Assembly (NCBI RefSeq): GCF_004151275.2
Contig: NZ_CP130821.1
Coordinates: forward strand, 620,001-684,000
Direction: 5' to 3'
Source: Flavobacterium dauae
GTDB lineage: Bacteria; Bacteroidota; Bacteroidia; Flavobacteriales; Flavobacteriaceae
Length of the DNA: 64,000 nt
Shown here one piece after another: positions 1 through 8,438 of this stretch. The notes under the pieces are model-generated. The model saw only the letters and a program-made list of their open reading frames with translations, ran no database searches and was not told the origin of the DNA. Numbering within the stretch: position 1 is the first letter of the stretch; each line of letters starts with the position of its first letter. Made by a program: the position numbers and the translations under genes.

Positions 1-1058
1 TTCAAATGGGAACGCCTTGGCAATCAAACGCCACACTATCGTTAAATCAACAATTATTTAATCAAGCCGTTTTCACAGGGTTAAAAGCTGCAAAAACCAC
101 ACGCGAATTCTATAAAATAAACGCACAGCTAACCGAAGAACAAGTTATTGAAAAGGTTGCCAACAGTTATTACGAAGTTTATAAAACCGAATCGCAACTT
201 AAAACAATAGATAAAACCATTGAAAACACCACCCGTGTTCGCGATGTTATTCAAAGTTTGTACGATAATGGTTTGGCAAAAAAAATAGATTTAGACAGAA
301 CCAACGTTACTTTAAACAATCTGAAAAGTAATCGTCAGCAATTAGTAAATGCCTTACAGTTGCAAGAAAATGCGTTAAAATATTTAATTGGTATGGATAT
401 GAATCAAGATATCAATATGCCTGAAAATACGTTTGAAGTAACTAAACATGCTTTGGTTGACGAAAGTGTTAACATTGAAAACAGAACCGAAATAAAGTTA
501 CTAGAAAAACAAAGCGAATTATTAACATTAAACAAAAAAGCAATTACCGCAGAAGGGTATCCAAATTTAAGTATGAACGCAAATATTGGTTATAATGGTT
601 TTGGTGATACATTTCCGTGGTTTGCAAAACCTGCCGATGGTGTATATTGGTCAGGAACTTCAGCGATAGGTTTAAATTTAACCATTCCTATTTTTAATGG
701 TGGATCAATTCGCGCAAAGGTAAAACAAGCACAGATTGATATTGAAAAACTAGAAGCAGATAAACGAGATACCCGTTTAGCTTTAGATATGGCTTTAAGA
801 AATGCCGTAACACAACTAAACAATTCTTTAATCACGCTAAACACACAAAAAGAAAATGTGAATTTGGCTAAAGAAGTATTAACAAACATAGAAAACAATT
901 ATAAATTTGGTTTGGCAACCTTAACCGATTTATTAGACGCAGAAACGCAGTATGCCGACGCACAAAACAATCACACCAATGCTTTACTAGATTATAAAGT
1001 TGCCGAAATACAGCTTATTAAAGCAAAAGGAGAATTAAAATCATTAACAGAAGAATAA
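1..1058 (+). CDS. TolC-family outer membrane efflux protein (5' partial)
   Basis: This is the C-terminal part of a TolC/OEP-type outer membrane channel, which carries substrates across the outer membrane for a tripartite RND pump. The reading frame is open to the window edge and the first in-frame Met at base 6 sits inside the mature protein, so signal peptide and N-terminus lie upstream. About 350 residues are visible, against roughly 430-480 for the family. The visible part shows long Lys/Gln/Asn-rich helices and the second OEP repeat, including the usual FGLATLTDLLDAE-like stretch near the end. It is followed 18 bases later by the adaptor gene, so it is the first of at least three co-transcribed efflux genes. 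Confidence 0.9.
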   Translation, partial: QMGTPWQSNATLSLNQQLFNQAVFTGLKAAKTTREFYKINAQLTEEQVIEKVANSYYEVYKTESQLKTIDKTIENTTRVRDVIQSLYDNGLAKKIDLDRTNVTLNNLKSNRQQLVNALQLQENALKYLIGMDMNQDINMPENTFEVTKHALVDESVNIENRTEIKLLEKQSELLTLNKKAITAEGYPNLSMNANIGYNGFGDTFPWFAKPADGVYWSGTSAIGLNLTIPIFNGGSIRAKVKQAQIDIEKLEADKRDTRLALDMALRNAVTQLNNSLITLNTQKENVNLAKEVLTNIENNYKFGLATLTDLLDAETQYADAQNNHTNALLDYKVAEIQLIKAKGELKSLTEE

Positions 1059-1076
1059 AACTAATTGCATTTAAAA

Positions 1077-2135
1077 ATGAAAAAAGTCATCATAACAGGA
1101 ATAGTAATAATTGCCGCTTTAGCAGGAATTATGTACGTTTTAAATAAAAACAAAGCAAACAGCGAAGCACAAACCGCAATTGTTGCACAAAAAAATGCAG
1201 CTGTAGCTGTACGTGTTGAAACAGCCGATTTTAAAAACGTAAATGGCGAATACGTTGCAAATGGTGTTTTTGCACCTAAGCAAGAAGTGAAAATTTCTGC
1301 CGAAACTGCCGGTATCGTTACAAAAGTTTTGGTTAAAGAAGGATCTTTTGTTAGTGCAGGACAAACACTTGCCGTAATTAAAGCAGACAAACAAAATGTA
1401 AACGTAAGTAACGCTCAGGCAAATTACAACAACGCTAAAGCAGAAGTAGAGCGTTACCAAAGTGCTTATGCAACAGGCGGTGTAACCAAACAACAGTTAG
1501 ATCAAATGAAACTGCAATTGATTAACGCTAAAAACAACCTACAAAGTGCACAAATTACCGCTGGTGATGTAAACATTAAGGCATCGTTTTCTGGTATTGT
1601 AAATAAAAAAAGTGTTGAACCAGGTGCGTACGCAAACCCAGGAACCGAATTATTCGAAATCGTAAATGTATCTACTTTAAAATTAAAAGTAAAGGTTGAC
1701 GAGAAAAATGTAGGAAGCTTAAAATTAGGTCAGTCTATTAAAGTAGAATCGCCTGTTGTTGCCGATAAAGAATTTACAGGAAAAATATCGTTTATTGCCC
1801 CAAAAGCAGACGAAAGCTTAAATTTCCCTGTAGAGCTTGAAATTCAAAACAATGCTGCAAACGATCTAAAAGCCGGTATGTACGGTAACGCTTATTTTGG
1901 TAACAGCCAAATGGCAAACGTATTAATTGTTCCGCGTACAGCATTTGTTGGTAGTGTAAGTTCTAACCAAGTGTTTGTTTACAAAGAAGGAAAAGCCGTA
2001 TTAACCAAAGTGGTTTCGGGAAGAACTTTTGGTGATGCCATTGAGGTTATTTCCGGAATTGAAAAAGGCACAAAGGTAATTACTTCGGGACAAATAAATT
2101 TAGCAAACGGTACTGCTGTTGAAATCATTAAATAA
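1077..2135 (+). CDS. RND efflux periplasmic adaptor (HlyD/AcrA family)
   Basis: Membrane fusion protein that links an inner-membrane RND pump to the TolC-like channel. The 352-residue product starts with one hydrophobic anchor (residues about 4-20) with no lipobox Cys. A split biotinyl-lipoyl-like domain follows (VKISAETAGIVTKVLVKEG and later IKASFSGIVNKKSVEPG), interrupted by a coiled-coil hairpin, and then beta-barrel and membrane-proximal domains. A TTG start at 1065 is possible, but the ATG at 1077 gives a normal N-terminus (MKKVIITG). It lies between the channel gene and the pump gene in one operon. Substrate cannot be deduced. Confidence 0.9.
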   Translation: MKKVIITGIVIIAALAGIMYVLNKNKANSEAQTAIVAQKNAAVAVRVETADFKNVNGEYVANGVFAPKQEVKISAETAGIVTKVLVKEGSFVSAGQTLAVIKADKQNVNVSNAQANYNNAKAEVERYQSAYATGGVTKQQLDQMKLQLINAKNNLQSAQITAGDVNIKASFSGIVNKKSVEPGAYANPGTELFEIVNVSTLKLKVKVDEKNVGSLKLGQSIKVESPVVADKEFTGKISFIAPKADESLNFPVELEIQNNAANDLKAGMYGNAYFGNSQMANVLIVPRTAFVGSVSSNQVFVYKEGKAVLTKVVSGRTFGDAIEVISGIEKGTKVITSGQINLANGTAVEIIK

Positions 2136-2138
2136 AAT

Positions 2139-2198
2139 TAGCTGTAAGCTATAAGCCGTAAGCACGCTGCTTATTGCCTAAAGTTTATCGCCTAAAGC
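2139..2198 (+). repeat. Short-unit repeat between adaptor and pump genes
   Basis: The 73-base gap between adaptor and pump is built from near-repeated units: three GTAAGC/ATAAGC-type units (about 2144-2163), then two copies of TTATyGCCTAAAG (about 2171-2197). A GCTTA/TAAGC complementarity could fold the halves on each other. This looks like a dispersed noncoding repeat, not a promoter. Confidence 0.5.
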
Positions 2199-2208
2199 AA
2201 AAATATAA

Positions 2209-5200
2209 ATGAAAATATCTGAAATATCAATAAAAAGACCCAGTGTTATCATCGTACTTTTTTCGATGTTGATACTTGGTGGTATTGCATCATACCTTAG
2301 TATGGGATACGAATTAATTCCTAAGTTTGATGTAAACGTAATTAACGTGCAAACAGTTTATCCTGGTGCGGCACCATCAGAAGTTGAAACTTCGGTAACA
2401 AAAGTAATTGAAGATGCGGTTTCATCGTTAGAAAACGTTAAAAAGCTTGAATCGAAATCTATGGAAGGTGTATCGGTAGTAATGATTACCCTTAATACCG
2501 GAGCCGATGTAAACTTTTTACTTACCGATGCCCAACGTAAAATTAATGCCGTAATAAACGATTTGCCCGAAGATGCAAAAACACCTTCGCTAAACAAATT
2601 CTCTTTAGATGATGTTCCTATTATGAACCTTTCAATAACATCATCTTTAACAGAAAAAGAATTATACGATTTATTAGATCAAAAAATACAACCGGTTTTT
2701 GCCCGTATTAACGGTGTTGCAAAAGTTGACTTGGTTGGTGGCGAAGAACGTGAAATTCAGGTAAGTGTTAAACCAGAAAAATTAGCAGGTTACGGCTTAA
2801 CAATAAGCCAGGTTCAGCAAGTTTTAGCACAATCTAATATGGATTTCCCAACGGGGAATATTAAAACAAAAAATAACCAAACAACCATTCGTTTATCTGG
2901 TAAATTTACGTCGTTAGATCAAATGCGAAACCTGCCAATTACAACCCCAAGCGGAACATCGATCCGTTTAAGTGATATTGCCGAGGTACAGGACGGAATT
3001 AAAGACATTGAAAAAATTGCACGTATTGGTCAAAAAAACACCATCTTAATGCAGGTGTACAAACAGTCTGATGCCAATGCAGTAGAAGTTTCAGAAGCTG
3101 TTAAACAAACAATTGCCGTAAAAGATGGCGACGGAAAAATTGTAAGCGGTATAGAAAAAGATTATAAAGCCCAAAACATTCAAATATCTATTGCATCAGA
3201 TTCAACAGACTATACCATTAATGCGGCAAACCACGTAATGGTCGATTTAGCAATCGCAGTAGCTTTGGTAGCGTTTATTATGTTGTTTTTCTTACACAGT
3301 TTGCGCGATGCCGCTATTGCAACCATTGCCATTCCGTTATCGTTAATAGCAACTTTTATCGGGTTAAATTTATTTGGATACACCTTAAACTTAATGTCGT
3401 TACTTGGTTTATCGCTGGTGGTAGGTATTTTGGTAGATGATGCCATTGTGGTTATCGAAAATATTCACCGCCATATGGAAATGGGTAAAAATAAAGTACG
3501 TGCCGCTTATGACGGGGCTGCCGAAATTGGCTTTACCGTAACGGCAATTACCCTGGTTATTGTTGTGGTATTTTTACCAATTGCATTATCAACCGGTTTG
3601 GTATCCGATATTTTACGTCAGTTCTGTGTTACCGTAGTTATTGCAACGTTGTTGTCGTTAGTTGTTTCGTTTACCGTGGTGCCTTGGTTGTACTCTCGTT
3701 TTGGTAAACTGTCACACATTAGTAAACATTCGTTCTTCGGAAAAATACTTTACGGTTTCGAGGCTGGTTTGGGTAAACTTACAAACGGAATTTCGGGCAT
3801 TTTAGAGTGGTCGTTAAAAAACCGTAAAAACAAGATTATTGCTTTATTGGTTACTTTATTGTTGTTCTTTTCATCGATAGGATTAGTTGGAGCAGGATAC
3901 ATCGGAGGAGATTTCTTCCCAAGCAGTGATAAAGAAGAATTTTTATTACAGTTTGAATTACCTAAAGACGCATCAATTGAACAAACCAATTTATTGACAC
4001 AAAAAGCCGAAGCATATCTTGCTAAACGACCTGAAATAGAAAAAATGATTACAACCGTTGGTCAGGCTTCAGATGGTATGATGACCACTTCGGGTACAAA
4101 ATACAAATCGGAAATTCAGATCTTTTTAAAAGACGGAAACAGCAAAATAGAACCAACAAAAGTGTATTCTGCAAAACTAAAACGCGAAATGGAAGCTCTT
4201 TTAGTTGGAGTAAAAGTTAAAACGGTAGAAGTGGGTATTATGGGAGCAGAACAAGCACCGCTTATGCTAACCGTAATTGCATCAAGCCAAGAAGATGCGT
4301 TGGAATATGCACAGAAAGCTGCCGATTTATTACAAAAAATTCCTGGATCGCGTGAAATTAGATTAACATCCGAAGACGGAAACCCTGAAGTTGTTGTAAA
4401 ATTAGACCGCGATAAAATGAACGCTTTAGGTTTAAATGTTGCAACTGTTGGTATGACTATGCAAACAGCATTTGCCGGAAACGACGATATGAAATACCGT
4501 GCCGGTGATACCGAATACGATATTAGAGTACGTTATGACGAAATTGGTCGTGGTACAATTGAAGACGTTAGATCGTTAAAATTTATCAACAACAAAGGTC
4601 AATCAATTATGTTAGAACAGTTTGCGGATATTACCTATGGTTCGGGACCAACATTATTAGAACGTCGCGATAAATCTCCGTCGGTTTCTGTACAGGCACA
4701 AGTTGTAGGTAAATCAGAAGGTACAATTGCTACCGAATGGGAAGAGCAATTTTCTAAATTAGAATTAAAACCGGGGGTTTCATTTAAATGGGGCGGTAAC
4801 AAAGAAAATCAAGACGAAGGTTTTGGTACTTTAGGTATTGCTTTATTAGCCGCTATTTTATTAGTGTATGCCGTAATGGTAATTCTTTACGACAGTTTCT
4901 CTAAACCGTTCATTATCTTGTTCTCTATTCCGTTATCGTTCATTGGGGCGTTATTATTCTTAGCATTAACCAACCAATCGTTAAATATCTTTACCATTTT
5001 AGGTATCATTATGTTAATTGGTCTGGTTGCAAAGAATGCCATTATGCTGGTTGATTTTGCCAACCATAAAAAAGATTTGGGTTACAGCACGTACGATGCC
5101 TTGGTTGCAGCCAACCACGCACGTTTTCGCCCTATCTTAATGACAACAATTGCAATGGTTATAGGTATGTTACCAATTGCAATGGCAACAGGCGATGGTG

Positions 5201-5415
5201 CCGATATGAACCGTGGTTTAGCAATTGTAATTATTGGTGGTTTATTATCATCGTTATTTTTAACCTTAATTATTGTACCTGTTATTTATTCTATTTTCGA
5301 TGGAATTGGTCGCAGATTTGGAAAAGGTAAAAAAGCAAATTACGAAGAATTAATGGAAGCCGATTACGAAGAAAACGAAAATTACGTTGATGAATTCGGT
5401 GAAAAACAAAACTAA
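2209..5415 (+). CDS. RND efflux pump, inner-membrane permease (AcrB/MdtC-like)
   Basis: Proton-driven RND transporter of 1068 residues, a full-length family member. The N-terminus (ISIKRPSVIIVLFSMLILGG) is the typical first membrane helix, followed by a periplasmic porter domain starting at YPGAAPSEVE. The TM4 proton-relay pair Asp410-Asp411 is present in GILVDDAIVVIENI. The second half repeats the layout, with LIGLVAKNAIMLVDFA in TM10 and the RFRPILMTT motif. The C-terminal tail is acidic and hydrophilic. It is the third gene of the operon with the adaptor and TolC-like genes and ends before a strong terminator. Multidrug or small-molecule export is inferred from family only. Confidence 0.93.
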   Translation: MKISEISIKRPSVIIVLFSMLILGGIASYLSMGYELIPKFDVNVINVQTVYPGAAPSEVETSVTKVIEDAVSSLENVKKLESKSMEGVSVVMITLNTGADVNFLLTDAQRKINAVINDLPEDAKTPSLNKFSLDDVPIMNLSITSSLTEKELYDLLDQKIQPVFARINGVAKVDLVGGEEREIQVSVKPEKLAGYGLTISQVQQVLAQSNMDFPTGNIKTKNNQTTIRLSGKFTSLDQMRNLPITTPSGTSIRLSDIAEVQDGIKDIEKIARIGQKNTILMQVYKQSDANAVEVSEAVKQTIAVKDGDGKIVSGIEKDYKAQNIQISIASDSTDYTINAANHVMVDLAIAVALVAFIMLFFLHSLRDAAIATIAIPLSLIATFIGLNLFGYTLNLMSLLGLSLVVGILVDDAIVVIENIHRHMEMGKNKVRAAYDGAAEIGFTVTAITLVIVVVFLPIALSTGLVSDILRQFCVTVVIATLLSLVVSFTVVPWLYSRFGKLSHISKHSFFGKILYGFEAGLGKLTNGISGILEWSLKNRKNKIIALLVTLLLFFSSIGLVGAGYIGGDFFPSSDKEEFLLQFELPKDASIEQTNLLTQKAEAYLAKRPEIEKMITTVGQASDGMMTTSGTKYKSEIQIFLKDGNSKIEPTKVYSAKLKREMEALLVGVKVKTVEVGIMGAEQAPLMLTVIASSQEDALEYAQKAADLLQKIPGSREIRLTSEDGNPEVVVKLDRDKMNALGLNVATVGMTMQTAFAGNDDMKYRAGDTEYDIRVRYDEIGRGTIEDVRSLKFINNKGQSIMLEQFADITYGSGPTLLERRDKSPSVSVQAQVVGKSEGTIATEWEEQFSKLELKPGVSFKWGGNKENQDEGFGTLGIALLAAILLVYAVMVILYDSFSKPFIILFSIPLSFIGALLFLALTNQSLNIFTILGIIMLIGLVAKNAIMLVDFANHKKDLGYSTYDALVAANHARFRPILMTTIAMVIGMLPIAMATGDGADMNRGLAIVIIGGLLSSLFLTLIIVPVIYSIFDGIGRRFGKGKKANYEELMEADYEENENYVDEFGEKQN

Positions 5416-5434
5416 TTTTTTTCTATATTTTAAG

Positions 5435-5459
5435 AAACGACCTTCGGGTCGTTTTTTTG
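5435..5459 (+). terminator. Rho-independent terminator of first efflux operon
   Basis: Perfect 8-bp stem AAACGACC/GGTCGTTT closed by a TTCG tetraloop and followed by a T tract. It lies 20 bases after the pump stop codon. Confidence 0.9.
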
Positions 5460-5535
5460 TTTTATAAGTTCATTAACAAGGTTTTAAATAAAAATAAATT
5501 ACATTTATAACCTTAATTTTTTAAATTGTATTGCT

Positions 5536-5742
5536 ATGGACAGATTAGAATTAGAAGGAAAATGGAACAAAATAAAAGGATCCGTTAAACAAAAATACGC
5601 CGATTGGTTTAACAACGATACAACTTTTGCAGAAGGAAAATTAGAGGAATACATTGGAAAAATCCAACAAAAAACCGGCAGAACCAAAGAAGACATCGAA
5701 CAAGAAATCCGCGATTGGAAAGACGATAACAATCACCTTTAA
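5536..5742 (+). CDS. CsbD family stress-response protein
   Basis: Small hydrophilic protein of 68 residues, the usual CsbD-family size. It shows the family pattern LEGKWNKIKGSVKQKYADW at the start, followed by EGKLEEYIGKIQQKTG. CsbD proteins are general-stress proteins of unknown biochemical function, found in the cytoplasm. It stands alone between a terminator and the AIM24-like gene, so it is probably monocistronic. No membrane segment or signal peptide is visible. Confidence 0.88.
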   Translation: MDRLELEGKWNKIKGSVKQKYADWFNNDTTFAEGKLEEYIGKIQQKTGRTKEDIEQEIRDWKDDNNHL

Positions 5743-5853
5743 ACCACAATTAAACAATTTATTAAAATAGGCAGCCATATTTGTTGCCTATTTTGTTTTT
5801 TAAATCTTTTTTTTGCTACTTTTAGTAAACAAATCAATAAGAAAAAAAGAACT

Positions 5854-6546
5854 ATGAGCGAGTACACACTAGCAGCGTTTGTTGAAAAAACTAAACAAAA
5901 GGAGCGGGAACACGATTATTTTGAGATAGAAAAACCTCAAATGTTAGAAATTAATTTAAACAACCAATTCGTTTGGACAAAAAACGGAAGTATGGTTGCT
6001 TATGTTGGAAACATTAAATTTGAACGCGAAGGTATGCTTTCTGGCGGTATAGGCAATTTGTTAAAAAAAACACTTACAGGCGAAGGTGCAAAACTAATGA
6101 AAGCCAGCGGAACCGGTCGTTTGTATGTTGCCGATTCTGGTAAAAAAGTACAGATTTTACAATTGCAGGGGGAGTCGATCTGTGTAAACGGAAACGATAT
6201 TTTAGCACACGATCAAACCATTAAAAACGAAATTACAATGCTTAAAAGCATTGCAGGGATGATGTCTGGCGGATTGTTTCAAATTCGTTTAACAGGCAAT
6301 GGTCACGTAGCAATTTCTACGCACGGCGATCCGTTAACATTGTTGGTAAAACCGGGCGAACCTGTATTTACCGATCCTAATGCTACCGTAGCGTGGTCGG
6401 GCAATTTAAAACCAGAATTAAAAACCAATGTGTCGTTTGAAAGTTTATTAGGACGTGGCAGCGGCGAAGAATTCCAAATGATGTTCCAAGGCGAAGGCTG
6501 GGTGCTAATTCAACCTTACGAAGAAGTATATTTCCAACAGAAATAA
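5854..6546 (+). CDS. AIM24 family protein
   Basis: 230-residue protein of the AIM24 (TIGR00266-like) family: a beta-rich fold with a Gly-rich centre (LSGGIGNLLKKTLTGEGAK) and the repeated pattern of short strands ending in QGEGWVLIQPYEE. Bacterial members are cytoplasmic and of unknown function; the mitochondrial namesake affects cristae architecture. No signal peptide is visible. It is followed 7 bases later by an acetyltransferase gene, so the two may be co-transcribed. Family assignment is fairly sure; function is unknown. Confidence 0.85.
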   Translation: MSEYTLAAFVEKTKQKEREHDYFEIEKPQMLEINLNNQFVWTKNGSMVAYVGNIKFEREGMLSGGIGNLLKKTLTGEGAKLMKASGTGRLYVADSGKKVQILQLQGESICVNGNDILAHDQTIKNEITMLKSIAGMMSGGLFQIRLTGNGHVAISTHGDPLTLLVKPGEPVFTDPNATVAWSGNLKPELKTNVSFESLLGRGSGEEFQMMFQGEGWVLIQPYEEVYFQQK

Positions 6547-6553
6547 TTTAAAA

Positions 6554-7090
6554 GTGATCATTCAAACACAACGATTAACAATAAGATCCATTGATTTTAA
6601 AGACAGTGTTCAGGTTTATAAGTATCGAAGCAATCCCGAAATCAATCAATATTTAAGTTTTGTACCTGAATCTATAGAAGAGGTAGATCAGTTTATAGCA
6701 AAAAATCCAAAAGAATTCAATTTACCCGAAACATGGTTTCAGTTGGCAATTGTGCTTAAAGAAACAAGTGAAGTTATTGGTGATATAGGCGTCCATTTTT
6801 TTGGAAAAGAAAATAAGCAGGTAGCATTGGGATACACCCTAAGTAACCTTCATCAAAATAAAGGTTTTGCCACTGAAGCCCTTAAAAATGTAATCGATTT
6901 TTTATTTACAAATTTAAACAAACACCGTATTGTTTTATCAATCGATCCTGAAAACAAAGCGTCTATAAAGCTAGCCAAACGATTGGGATTTCGTAAAGAA
7001 GGTCATTTTGTAAAAAGTTTGTTTTTTAAAAACCAGTGGGTTGACGACGTTGTTTTTGCATTATTAAAAGAAGAATGGTTAAAAACCTAA
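6554..7090 (+). CDS. GNAT N-acetyltransferase (RimJ/RimL type)
   Basis: 178-residue acetyl-CoA-dependent acetyltransferase of the GNAT superfamily. It begins with the typical IIQTQRLTIRSI strand. The acetyl-CoA binding region is around residues 95-110 (ALGYTLSNLHQNKGFATEALKN), followed by HRIVLSIDPENKASIKLAKRLGF, the signature of RimJ/RimL-like enzymes. The start codon is GTG; no in-frame ATG precedes the conserved N-terminus. It sits 7 bases after the AIM24-like gene and is followed by a terminator. The acceptor substrate (protein N-terminus or small molecule) cannot be told. Confidence 0.88.
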   Translation: MIIQTQRLTIRSIDFKDSVQVYKYRSNPEINQYLSFVPESIEEVDQFIAKNPKEFNLPETWFQLAIVLKETSEVIGDIGVHFFGKENKQVALGYTLSNLHQNKGFATEALKNVIDFLFTNLNKHRIVLSIDPENKASIKLAKRLGFRKEGHFVKSLFFKNQWVDDVVFALLKEEWLKT

Positions 7091-7103
7091 TTTGTTTAAA
7101 ATA

Positions 7104-7130
7104 AAAAGGGAAGTTACCTTCCCTTTTCAT
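7104..7130 (+). terminator. Rho-independent terminator after acetyltransferase gene
   Basis: 10-bp stem AAAAGGGAAG/CTTCCCTTTT with a TTAC loop. The T-rich 3' arm serves as the U tract. Confidence 0.8.
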
Positions 7131-7442
7131 TACGAGTTTTCCTTAAAAAAGGAAAAGTTCATACACTTAACTAAAAACATTCAAAAACTACGATTTATAA
7201 TTTATTTAAACAAATACTGTGTTTAAATTTGTTGGCAAAAGCAATACTAAAAAGCATCTCTTTGCTAACAACTCTTTCTCATAATTATTTGATAAAAATA
7301 AAGCAAATGTCATACCAAAACTATAAATCCCCATAAAACCATTATTTTTTCGTTATTTGTGTAGAAAAAAATGTAGATATTTTTCACAAAATTCCTAATT
7401 CAAGTAATTTCATTACAATTTAAACTATTTACAATAATTAAG

Positions 7443-7450
7443 TACATTTG
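7443..7450 (+). promoter_or_regulatory. -7 promoter element for udk operon
   Basis: TACATTTG matches the Bacteroidota -7 consensus TAnnTTTG and lies 16 bases before the udk ATG, giving a very short leader. No clear -33 TTTG is seen. Confidence 0.6.
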
Positions 7451-7466
7451 TAAAAACAATAATAGA

Positions 7467-8078
7467 ATGCTTATAATTGGTATTGCTGGCGGAACCGGAA
7501 GCGGTAAAACAACTGTTGTTCACCAAATAATGAACGAATTACCGGAAACCGAAGTAGGTATTATTTCGCAAGATTCGTATTACAAAGCAAATAACCATTT
7601 AAGTATGGACGAACGGGCGTTGATTAATTTTGATCATCCAAGAGCCATTGATTTTAATTTACTTTGTAACCATTTAAAAGAATTGAAACAAGGCAAAAGC
7701 ATTAACCAGCCGGTTTATTCGTTTGTGCATCACAACAGAACCGATGATTATATTTTAACGCATCCGCGAAAAGTAATGATTGTAGAAGGAATTTTGATAT
7801 TGACCAATCCGGAATTAAGAGAATTGTTTGATATTAAAATTTTTGTACACGCAGATTCAGACGAACGGTTAATCAGAAGATTAAAACGCGATATTGTAGA
7901 ACGAGGTCGTGATATGGACGAAGTGTTAAACAGGTATCAAACCACACTGAAACCAATGCACGAGCAGTTTATTGAACCGTCAAAGGCGTATGCAGACATC
8001 ATTATTCCAAACGATAAATACAACACCGTAGCCATTGATATTGTTCAAACGGTTATCAATAAAAAAATTAACGATTAA
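7467..8078 (+). CDS. udk: Uridine kinase
   Basis: Phosphorylates uridine and cytidine to UMP and CMP in pyrimidine salvage. The 203-residue product has the normal length and a P-loop at residues 8-15 (GGTGSGKT). The uridine-kinase stretch SQDSYYKANNHLSMDERALINFDHP follows; DHPRAIDF and the RLIRRLKRDIVERGRD lid are also present. It is cytoplasmic. The stop codon is one base from the start of the DivIC-like gene, so the two are translationally close and co-transcribed, with the mutase subunits further downstream. Confidence 0.95.
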   Translation: MLIIGIAGGTGSGKTTVVHQIMNELPETEVGIISQDSYYKANNHLSMDERALINFDHPRAIDFNLLCNHLKELKQGKSINQPVYSFVHHNRTDDYILTHPRKVMIVEGILILTNPELRELFDIKIFVHADSDERLIRRLKRDIVERGRDMDEVLNRYQTTLKPMHEQFIEPSKAYADIIIPNDKYNTVAIDIVQTVINKKIND

Positions 8079-8079
8079 A

Positions 8080-8421
8080 ATGAAACAAAAAATCGACGCT
8101 CTCTTAGTAAAATATCCATTTTTAAAATGGGTCACTAATCGATTTGTTTTAGTAACCTTATTTTTTATTCTTTGGTTGTTGTTTTTTGATACGTATGCTT
8201 ATTTTGACCACAGAATTATTGATAAAGAAATAAATAAATTAGAAGATAACCGCAATTATTATCAGGGTGAAATCAACAACGACGATAAAAATATCAAAAA
8301 ACTGTACCGTAAAGAAGAAGTTGAACGATATGCCCGAGAGAAATATTATATGAAGCGCGAAAATGAAGACATTTATATTATTGACAGCGATAAAGAATAT
8401 CCAACAGAAGAAACTAATTAA
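8080..8421 (+). CDS. Septum formation initiator family protein (DivIC/FtsB-like)
   Basis: Bitopic cell-division protein of the DivIC/FtsB family, which bridges early and late divisome proteins at the septum. The 113-residue product has a short cytoplasmic N-terminus, one membrane helix (about residues 19-38, FVLVTLFFILWLLFFDTYAYF) and a charged coiled coil. The C-terminal YARE.YYMK motif (VERYAREKYYMKRENEDIYII) is typical of the family. The ATG at 8080 is chosen because an upstream in-frame start would lie inside udk. It is the second gene of the udk operon. Confidence 0.88.
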   Translation: MKQKIDALLVKYPFLKWVTNRFVLVTLFFILWLLFFDTYAYFDHRIIDKEINKLEDNRNYYQGEINNDDKNIKKLYRKEEVERYAREKYYMKRENEDIYIIDSDKEYPTEETN

Positions 8422-8438
8422 CAAATCAATACAGCAAT

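Larger units (their letters stand above)
7091..7466 (+). other. 376-base AT-rich intergenic region
   Basis: Holds a terminator at its left end (7104-7130) and the udk promoter at its right end (7443-7450). Between them I see only AT-rich sequence with no ORF above about 10 codons and no RNA gene I recognise. Confidence 0.6.

Noticed and set aside
1061..1493. Two minus-strand ORFs over 100 codons opposite the first adaptor gene
   Set aside because: Antisense to a clear membrane fusion protein; Cys/Phe-rich composition is typical of antisense translation.
7131..7440. Possible small RNA in the gap before udk
   Set aside because: No promoter-terminator pair or stable structure seen inside the region.
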